A DNA stretch of 33,914 nucleotides, taken from positions 1 through 33,914 of the forward strand of contig JAAUSA010000026.1 in the NCBI GenBank assembly GCA_012031975.1, in the 5' to 3' direction. Each line of letters opens with the position of its first letter. The first letter of the stretch is position 1. Shown one piece after another: positions 28,574-33,914 of the stretch. The position numbers were made by a program, and so were the translations under genes. Under the pieces are notes generated by a model. The model was not told the origin of the DNA and ran no database searches. It saw only the letters and a program-made list of their open reading frames with translations. Source of the DNA: Alkalinema sp. RU_4_3. GTDB taxonomy: Bacteria; Cyanobacteriota; Cyanobacteriia; Leptolyngbyales; Leptolyngbyaceae.

Positions 28574-31500
28574 GTGGGCAGCATCCGTCTCCAGTCGGGA
28601 GATGCGAGTGGGAGCGGTGATGATCTGACGATTAACAACGATGTCAAAGTTGAGACTCTTTCTGGAGATATCTTCCTCAAGGCCGGAGATAACTTCAAAC
28701 TCAACCGTACAGCGATCGTCAAGACGACAGGCGCAATCGAAATCGAAGGCGACTATACAGACGCTAAGGATCCGGGTGATGTCGGACGCGGCAGCACGAT
28801 TGACCTAATCGGCAGTCTGATTGCCCAGACGATTCGAGTTAAGACCTACGGCGATGACGATGTAATTAACGTCCATGGATCGGGTGCGGCGATCGCGATC
28901 GACAGTGGCGCAGGCCGTGACATCATCAACCTAGGCGACAACGGCAAGCTCAGCCGGATTAAGGGTTCGGTCACGATCGATGGCAAAGATGGCATCGACG
29001 ATCTGAATATCGATAACAACCAAGACCCGAGCGACAGTAACCTGCGCGTCCTTAAAGATCGTATCCTCGGCCTCACCGGAATCACAGGCGACATCTTCTA
29101 CCAAAACATCGAAAACATCGACATCAAACTCGGCGGCGGCAAACATACCACCCAAGTGGCCACGGACATCACCGCCAAGGTCAACCTCAACACGACGAGC
29201 TCCGCCGCCAACACCCTGATTCTAGACTTCTCGAACCAGGCCACCCCGCTCAATCTCACCCTCGACGACGGCTTCCTCAGCGGCCTCCAAACCGGCGGCT
29301 CCGTCAACTACGCCAACAACTACCAAACCGTCCGTCTCAGCCTGACCAACGGCAACGATAGCTTCACGGTGAAAGACGCCAACTTTGACTACAACCTGTA
29401 TGTCAATGCTGGCACTGGCCGCGACGTGCTGAATGTTGATTACTCAGACTCAACGATCGGCTACAACGCGCTGGTTCAAGTCACCGATAATAATGTGTTG
29501 GGACTCGGCCTAGACGAACGCTTCTTCTACAGCAGCATGGATGATATCAACATCACGCTCGGAAATGCTGCTGACACCGTACGTTTGCTCAACACCTCAA
29601 CCGCCAACTTTGCCATGAACCTGGGCGGCGGCGATGATAGTCTCCAATTGTTTGACACGCTTAGCAAGACTAAGATTGATGCCGGGGCGGGCAATGACAA
29701 CGTGATGATTCAGCGTCTGTCGGGAGCAACCACCCTATCACTGGGATCTGGCGATGACACCGTCACCGTCGGTTCCGCCTTCCAAACCCTCACAGGAATT
29801 CAAGGAACCCTGGATATCAGTGGTGATGCTGGCCAAGACATCGTAACCCTCGATGCGGCAATGGATACTGTCGATCGTAATGCTCGTTTCGATCGCAATT
29901 CCCTCACCAACAGTCGTACCACCGTCACGGGCCTTGGTGCTGCCACCATCACCTACGACCAGGCCGAAAACCTGAATCTTGCCCTAGGTCTTGGCAATGA
30001 CACAGTCACCATCGCCGCCGATGAACTGGACCACTATGTCGCTCTAGCCGCTGGAGAAGGCCGCAACCAACTCGCCCTCGACTTCAGCACCCAAACCACA
30101 GGCAAAAAGGGCCTACTCAACCTTACCGACACCGAAGTCGGCGGTCTCAACATCGAGCAACAGGACTTCCTCAGCATCGATATCACCCTGGGTTCAGGCC
30201 GAGATCAAGTCGATGTGATTAACACCTACAGCGGTATTGCGAATCTGAAAACCGGGGCAGGCGACGATACGGTTAACGTGCTCGATAACCAAGGCTTCCT
30301 AGGTATCGAAACGGAATCCGGCCATGACTTGGTATCTATTGAACGCACCACCGCCACTACCTTGGTTTCCACCGGTGTTGGCTACGACTCAGTCATCCTC
30401 GGCGCCAGACAGCAAACCCTAGAAAATATTCAAGGGCGTGTGATTGTTGAAATGGGCGAAGGTGGTGATTCGCTGGTGCTGGATGCCACGGTAGATCAGG
30501 TCGATCGCGAGGGCATGCTTAACGCCAATATGATTACTGGTTTGGGACTCGGCCAGGGTCTGCAATATAGTGGAGCCGATTCCCTAGAGTTGTACCTAGG
30601 GAGTGGTAACGATAGTCTGGAAATCCAGTCGATCGCGCCTAACACCTATGTCAAGACAGGTGCTGGAGACGATCAAGTGGCGATCGACCATGATGCCAAT
30701 GTGGGTAATCAAGCCGGGAAGTGGCTCAATGTGGAAACGGAAGCGGGCAATGATACCGTCAATCTGAAGTCCACTGGATTTACCTATAACCTGGTCGTTG
30801 ATACGGGTGAAGACCAAGACAAGCTAAATATCCAAGCCCAGCCTTCGGTGGCAGGCGAGGGGTCGCTGCTGGTGACGACGGAAACCCAAGTGTTGGGTCT
30901 AGGGTTGGATGAGCGCTTCCAGCACAATCAGGCAGAAGTTGTGAATCTGACGCTGACGGATGCCCCCGATACTGTGGTGCTGTTCAATGAATATAGCGGT
31001 GAATTTAATCTCAACACAGGCGGCGGCAACGATACCCTGATGATTCTCGAAAACACCAGCGTCCTCCATGTGGAAACCGCCGCTGGGGATGACACGATTC
31101 GAGTCCAGCAGACCAGTGAAAAAGCATTCCTTGAAACAGGGGAGGGCGATGATCTGGTGGTTGTAGGCAATGCAACACAGCTTGTTAGTGGCGTGCATGC
31201 ACCGTTGCTGATTGATACGGGGGCTGGTGTCGATGAATTAATGGTTGATAATGCGGCGGATGAATACGATCGCACCGTTAATATTACCCCCAGCACAATC
31301 TCTGGCCTAGGCACGGTCTATCCGCTGCGCCATGAAGGTGTTGAGTTGCTGAATGTGGCCTTGGGTTCGGGTCGCAATACGGTTTATACCAGTGACACTT
31401 CGACCTCTGTGCTTGCACCCGTGCCACTGCCCAGTACTGCCCCAGCGGAGTATCATGCCCTGGACCTGGAGATCGATCGCGACGGCCAGGCCCAAACCAG

Positions 31501-31657
31501 TGAGGCTGTGCTGAATCTGCATCTAGAAGGCTACATTCAGGAGGTCCTAGAAAACGGCATTCAGACAGAGCTGCTTAGCGCAGAACATGCTGAAATCCAA
31601 AGTCAGGGTTTCCTCAAACGGGCCTGGAGTAAGCTGATCGGTCGTAGTCTCAACTAA
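28574..31657 (+). CDS. Giant DUF4347 repeat protein, C-terminal segment
   Basis: 1,027 codons from GTG 28574. The real frame continues from 28502 and upstream, so this start is an artefact of the frameshift. The first ~180 residues finish the beta-helix (DDLTINNDVKVETLSGDIFL, AIAIDSGAGRDIINLGDN). Residues ~310-945 are Asp/Gly-rich strands (LGxGxDxVxV) organised as three super-repeats. The last ~80 residues are different: a Pro/Ala linker (VLAPVPLPSTAPAEY), an acidic helix-prone stretch (SEAVLNLHLEGYIQEVLENG) and a basic, amphipathic end (FLKRAWSKLIGRSLN). Type I secretion signals lie at the extreme C-terminus, so this tail is the candidate signal (inference). The TAA stop is followed ~80 bases later by a terminator, which marks the true 3' end of the gene. 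Confidence 0.87.
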   Translation: MGSIRLQSGDASGSGDDLTINNDVKVETLSGDIFLKAGDNFKLNRTAIVKTTGAIEIEGDYTDAKDPGDVGRGSTIDLIGSLIAQTIRVKTYGDDDVINVHGSGAAIAIDSGAGRDIINLGDNGKLSRIKGSVTIDGKDGIDDLNIDNNQDPSDSNLRVLKDRILGLTGITGDIFYQNIENIDIKLGGGKHTTQVATDITAKVNLNTTSSAANTLILDFSNQATPLNLTLDDGFLSGLQTGGSVNYANNYQTVRLSLTNGNDSFTVKDANFDYNLYVNAGTGRDVLNVDYSDSTIGYNALVQVTDNNVLGLGLDERFFYSSMDDINITLGNAADTVRLLNTSTANFAMNLGGGDDSLQLFDTLSKTKIDAGAGNDNVMIQRLSGATTLSLGSGDDTVTVGSAFQTLTGIQGTLDISGDAGQDIVTLDAAMDTVDRNARFDRNSLTNSRTTVTGLGAATITYDQAENLNLALGLGNDTVTIAADELDHYVALAAGEGRNQLALDFSTQTTGKKGLLNLTDTEVGGLNIEQQDFLSIDITLGSGRDQVDVINTYSGIANLKTGAGDDTVNVLDNQGFLGIETESGHDLVSIERTTATTLVSTGVGYDSVILGARQQTLENIQGRVIVEMGEGGDSLVLDATVDQVDREGMLNANMITGLGLGQGLQYSGADSLELYLGSGNDSLEIQSIAPNTYVKTGAGDDQVAIDHDANVGNQAGKWLNVETEAGNDTVNLKSTGFTYNLVVDTGEDQDKLNIQAQPSVAGEGSLLVTTETQVLGLGLDERFQHNQAEVVNLTLTDAPDTVVLFNEYSGEFNLNTGGGNDTLMILENTSVLHVETAAGDDTIRVQQTSEKAFLETGEGDDLVVVGNATQLVSGVHAPLLIDTGAGVDELMVDNAADEYDRTVNITPSTISGLGTVYPLRHEGVELLNVALGSGRNTVYTSDTSTSVLAPVPLPSTAPAEYHALDLEIDRDGQAQTSEAVLNLHLEGYIQEVLENGIQTELLSAEHAEIQSQGFLKRAWSKLIGRSLN
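29495..31400 (+). repeat. Three super-repeats of Asp/Gly-rich strands
   Basis: Each unit opens with a VLGLGLDERF-type motif: 29495 (exact), 30137 (diverged, VGGLNIEQQDF) and 30890 (exact). Spacings are 642 and 753 bases. Within each unit come LGxGxDxVxV strands, a TL..IQG/V..P segment, and a closing D..VDR or YDR followed by a GLG phrase. This looks like tandem duplication of a ~215-250-residue block with divergence. Confidence 0.75.
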
Positions 31658-31735
31658 TTTCGATCCGTGCATGATTAAACACCTGACTATCTGCTGAGCA
31701 ACGCATCCGTGGTTCTCTCGATTAAGGATTGTCTT

Positions 31736-31768
31736 AACGCCGACTTGTTTTCATAAATCGGCGTTTTT
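31736..31768 (+). terminator. Rho-independent terminator after the giant gene
   Basis: AACGCCGA (31736-31743) pairs with TCGGCGTT (31758-31765), an 8-bp perfect stem with a 14-base loop, followed by a T-run (31764-31768). It lies 79 bases after the giant gene's stop and ~100 bases before the next ATG, so the two DUF4347 genes are probably transcribed separately. Confidence 0.85.
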
Positions 31769-31776
31769 GCTATTTA

Positions 31777-31784
31777 GCGATCGC
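31777..31784. repeat. HIP1 octamer GCGATCGC
   Basis: The octameric palindrome is over-represented in many cyanobacterial genomes. This one is intergenic; others occur at 2273-2280 and 3682-3689, and many near-matches occur throughout. It supports a cyanobacterial origin. Confidence 0.8.
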
Positions 31785-31854
31785 GATTCAACCCTGTAAA
31801 TTGGGAATGCTAGGAGTTGAAAGTCAATACCTCAACAGAATCTAGCGCTATCTT

Positions 31855-31859
31855 AGGAG
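31855..31859 (+). promoter_or_regulatory. Ribosome binding site of the second DUF4347 gene
   Basis: AGGAG with a six-base spacer (TTTGTG) before ATG 31866. This fixes the start of the downstream gene and contrasts with the giant gene, which has no visible Shine-Dalgarno. Confidence 0.8.
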
Positions 31860-31865
31860 TTTGTG

Positions 31866-33914
31866 ATGGATATTTTGCGTAGTACCGCTCAGCCTGTGTT
31901 TGCCTTAGAAAAGTCGCTGTTAGCCACAACACTGGGGGCTGTAGGTGCTGGGGCATCTATCCTGGAATATCCTACTACATCAGTAAATCGGGCATCTGGT
32001 GGCGCGATTGCCTTTGTCGATGGCGGTCTAACCGACTATCAGCAGATGGTTGATGCGATGGCTGGCTCGGAGATTGAGGTGATTGTTCTAGATGCTGGGG
32101 GGGATGCGATCGCCCAGATGACCCAGTCTATTGTTGGCCGTCAAAATATCCAATCGATTCATATTCTTTCCCATGGCACCCAGGGTGGTCTGAAGCTCGG
32201 CGAAAGCTGGCTCGATTTGCAAACCCTGCCAAGCTATGTCAGCCAAATTCAAACTTGGGGACAATCCTTAAGCCAAGATGCCGATATTTTGCTCTATGGC
32301 TGTAATGTAGCGCAGAATGCCGCTGGTCGAGGGTTTATTTCCTTACTCAGTCAATTGACAGGGGCTGATGTCGCCGCTTCGAATGACATCACAGGTGCCC
32401 AAAGCAATTGGCAATTGGAAGTTGCCACGGGGGCGATCGAATCTGCCCAGCTAGCCTTTGAGCAATATCAATATAATCTTGCAACCTATATGGTAACCGC
32501 CTCTAATGATACTGGAGTCGGTTCTCTCCGTAATGCAATTCAACTGGCAAATAGTAACGCTGGTAAGGATATTATTGAATTTGACACTACAGCGTTCACA
32601 ACGCCTAAAACGATTACGCTAGCTTCGCAATTACTTATCAAAGATAGTGTAGAGATCAAAGGCCTAGGAGCTAATTTGATTACTATCAGTGGCGACAAGA
32701 ATCAAAACTCGACAAATGACTCCGGTGACACGCGGATTTTCTTCATCCAATCTGGCGATATTAGTATTAGCAACCTAACCCTGGCAAATGGTCGTGCCCA
32801 AGGCCGTGATGGCGGTACAGGTGGTGCAGGTGCAGGATTAGGTGGAGCCATTTACGTTGATGGCTATGATGAACTCGGCAATGCAAAAAACACGAGTTTA
32901 ACCATAGATAATGTTGTTTTTAACAACAACGTGGCGATCGGTGGCAGCACGGCAGCGGGTAATTCTGTCCCAGGTGGTGTTGGCTTCAGCGAATTTGACG
33001 GCAAAGGTGGGAAAGGTGGCCTAGGTGGTGCCAGTGTAGGCAATGCTCAATCAGCATCTATTCAGGGTCAGGCTGGTTCTGCTGGAACTGCACCTAACAG
33101 TACAGGTGGGGCGGCAGGTTCTGGTACAACGGCCCAAGCGGGTCAAGCCGGGACCAATGGGGGTGGCGGCAGTGGCGGCGGCGGCCAGGGTCCCTGGGGC
33201 CGGGGACCGTCATCGGGCGGTCAGGGCGGACCCCCGGATCTTGAAGAAATGTTGCGCCGCGGCCAGGACCGGATCAAGCAATTCATCCCTGGCGGCTTCG
33301 GCAACAGCCGCACGGCCGCCGGCATTGCCGCCGCGATTGTGGCCATCTGGTTGGTAACCGGCACCTATCAGGTCCAGCCGAACGAGCTTGGTGTGCCGCT
33401 GATATTCGGGCGCGTCCAGCCGATCACTACGGCGGGCCTGCATTGGAATTGGCCGGCGCCGATCGGCAAAGTGCTGAAGCCTTCGGTCACTGCGATCAAT
33501 ACCGTCGAAGTCGGCATTGGCAAGGCCCGGACAGCGGCCATCTTTCGTCGACCGACCAAAGAGTTCGAGGAGGGCATCGCCCGTGGAAAGGAAGCCGTCG
33601 AGATTGCCCGGTCGCTGGATCACCCCTATACCTTTGTCCACGCCGACTTCGGGCGTCGGCCTCGTCCACCTCCGCCGAGGAGACCTCGACGAGGCCCGAG
33701 CGCTGCTCGACGAGGCCAAGGTCGCACATCAGTTCCTCGCCACCGAGCCCGGCGCGCCACCGTCGACAAGGTGCGCGCGGCGATCGACGATGACGCGGTG
33801 CGCCTGGTCATCTACATGGGCGGCGACGGGACCTTCGCCGAGGTCGCCAAGGGCATCCTGTCCTCGGCGCACGCCGCCGAGGTCGACATGGGCATGCTGC
33901 CGACGGGCACGGCC
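31866..33914 (+). CDS. Second DUF4347 protein with CSLREA-like and glycine-rich regions (3' part is chimeric; real gene truncated near 33160)
   Basis: The frame is open for 683 codons to the window edge, but only the first ~432 belong to this gene. Residues ~46-205 form a DUF4347 domain: IAFVDGGLTDYQQM, His103 in LSHG, Cys146 in YGCN, LTGADVAASNDITGA. Residues ~210-350 begin with GSLRNAIQLANS, like CSLREA-type surface proteins, and give beta-helix text (ITISGDKNQN, ISISNLTLANG). From ~318 a glycine-rich, PE_PGRS-like region appears (GGTGGAGAGLGGAIYV, GGKGGLGGASVG). At about 33159-33187 the sequence passes through GGGGSGGGG into unrelated GC-rich genes. No signal peptide is visible. The gene follows the giant gene's terminator and has its own AGGAG, so it is likely a separate transcript. 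Role by analogy: a secreted or surface repeat protein. Do not read the C-terminal half as a natural fusion. Confidence 0.85.
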   Translation, partial: MDILRSTAQPVFALEKSLLATTLGAVGAGASILEYPTTSVNRASGGAIAFVDGGLTDYQQMVDAMAGSEIEVIVLDAGGDAIAQMTQSIVGRQNIQSIHILSHGTQGGLKLGESWLDLQTLPSYVSQIQTWGQSLSQDADILLYGCNVAQNAAGRGFISLLSQLTGADVAASNDITGAQSNWQLEVATGAIESAQLAFEQYQYNLATYMVTASNDTGVGSLRNAIQLANSNAGKDIIEFDTTAFTTPKTITLASQLLIKDSVEIKGLGANLITISGDKNQNSTNDSGDTRIFFIQSGDISISNLTLANGRAQGRDGGTGGAGAGLGGAIYVDGYDELGNAKNTSLTIDNVVFNNNVAIGGSTAAGNSVPGGVGFSEFDGKGGKGGLGGASVGNAQSASIQGQAGSAGTAPNSTGGAAGSGTTAQAGQAGTNGGGGSGGGGQGPWGRGPSSGGQGGPPDLEEMLRRGQDRIKQFIPGGFGNSRTAAGIAAAIVAIWLVTGTYQVQPNELGVPLIFGRVQPITTAGLHWNWPAPIGKVLKPSVTAINTVEVGIGKARTAAIFRRPTKEFEEGIARGKEAVEIARSLDHPYTFVHADFGRRPRPPPPRRPRRGPSAARRGQGRTSVPRHRARRATVDKVRAAIDDDAVRLVIYMGGDGTFAEVAKGILSSAHAAEVDMGMLPTGTA
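33159..33520 (+). other. hflK: Foreign fragment: N-terminal part of an alphaproteobacterial-type HflK
   Basis: In frame: GQGPWGRGPSSGGQGG, PPDLEEMLRRGQDRIKQF, a membrane segment (TAAGIAAAIVAIWLVTG), then YQVQPNELGVPLIFGR and GLHWNWPAPIGKVLKP, ending near INTVEVGIG. This is the Gly-rich start, single transmembrane helix and SPFH entry of HflK, partner of HflC in regulating the FtsH protease. Base composition and codons (GCC, CTG, CGC) are unlike the cyanobacterial DNA before it. It has no start of its own here and breaks off after ~115 residues. The left junction lies inside a shared GGT/GGC run. Confidence 0.85.
33521..33745 (+). other. Foreign fragment: TPR-type segment, frameshifted
   Basis: FEEGIARGKEAVEIARSLDHPYTF reads in one frame. 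After a GGG at 33651-33653 the continuation moves to the next frame (VGLVHLRRGDLDEARALL, then DEAKVAHQFLATEPGA). Together they look like the tetratricopeptide tail of large cyclase/ATPase regulators (compare 'HPYS...GLG.L.LRRGDL..A..LLE'). One extra G would explain the shift. It is unrelated to HflK upstream. The exact left boundary is uncertain by ~30 bases. Confidence 0.6.
33760..33914 (+). other. Foreign fragment: diacylglycerol/NAD-kinase-like catalytic segment
   Basis: In frame: VDKVRAAIDDDAVRLVIY, then MGGDGTFAEVAKGI, ending in GMLPTGTA at the window edge. GGDGT followed ~20-25 residues later by LPxGTxN is the nucleotide-binding signature of the lipid-kinase (DAGK_cat)/NAD-kinase superfamily; the LPTGTA form favours the lipid-kinase type. 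GC-rich codon use fits an actinobacterial or proteobacterial source. It is cut at both ends. Confidence 0.65.

Noticed and set aside
33159-33520. hflK as a genuine neighbour or operon member of this cyanobacterial locus
   Set aside because: No start codon, ribosome binding site or C-terminal part; abrupt composition change in a Gly-codon run; followed directly by other foreign fragments. Treated as a chimeric join.
33443-33793. Plus-strand ORF of 116 codons in the GC-rich tail
   Set aside because: Its translation has no family resemblance, whereas the other frames give HflK, TPR and kinase motifs over the same bases. It is a frame shadow.

Overview
The window reads as cyanobacterial DNA up to about position 33,160. 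The octamer GCGATCGC (HIP1) and its core recur (for example 2273-2280, 3682-3689, 31777-31784), and the gene families are of a type common in filamentous cyanobacteria. Everything that can be supported is on the + strand. I cannot name the genus. The last ~750 bases are different: GC-rich, and made of pieces of at least three unrelated genes from other bacteria. They are best read as a chimeric contig end.

Layout: 1-63 is a short palindromic non-coding remnant. 90-1583 encodes a HlyD-type membrane-fusion (adaptor) protein of a type I secretion system, followed by a strong hairpin terminator (1612-1650) and a pyrimidine microsatellite. From 1846 to 31657 runs what was almost certainly one giant gene of about 9,940 codons (roughly 1 MDa product), now read as three ORFs (1846-5340, 5355-28550, 28574-31657) because of two single-base deletions, near 5333 and near 28500. 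Its order of parts is: DUF4347 domain; 17 clear copies of a 107-143 residue repeat, interrupted by a five-copy 'PHGL/AIGGL' block; a long beta-rich region with a dockerin/EF-hand-like loop; RTX nonapeptides; a very long filamentous-haemagglutinin-like beta-helix containing aromatic-rich islands; and a C-terminal set of Asp/Gly-rich super-repeats. A hairpin terminator lies at 31736-31768. A second DUF4347 gene starts at 31866 with a good ribosome binding site, continues through a CSLREA-like segment into a glycine-rich region, and is then cut by the chimeric junction.

Working model (inference): the HlyD protein belongs to a type I exporter whose ABC and outer-membrane partners lie outside the window, and the giant Ca-binding, repeat-rich protein is a candidate secreted or surface-displayed substrate. 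The two DUF4347 proteins share a His...Cys pair with identical 43-residue spacing, reminiscent of clan CD cysteine peptidases.

The tail (about 33160-33914) stays open in the frame of the second DUF4347 gene, so automatic gene calling would give a false fusion of DUF4347, an HflK N-terminus, a TPR fragment and a lipid-kinase-like fragment. Neither that fusion nor the two breaks in the giant gene should be taken as biology before checking against reads.
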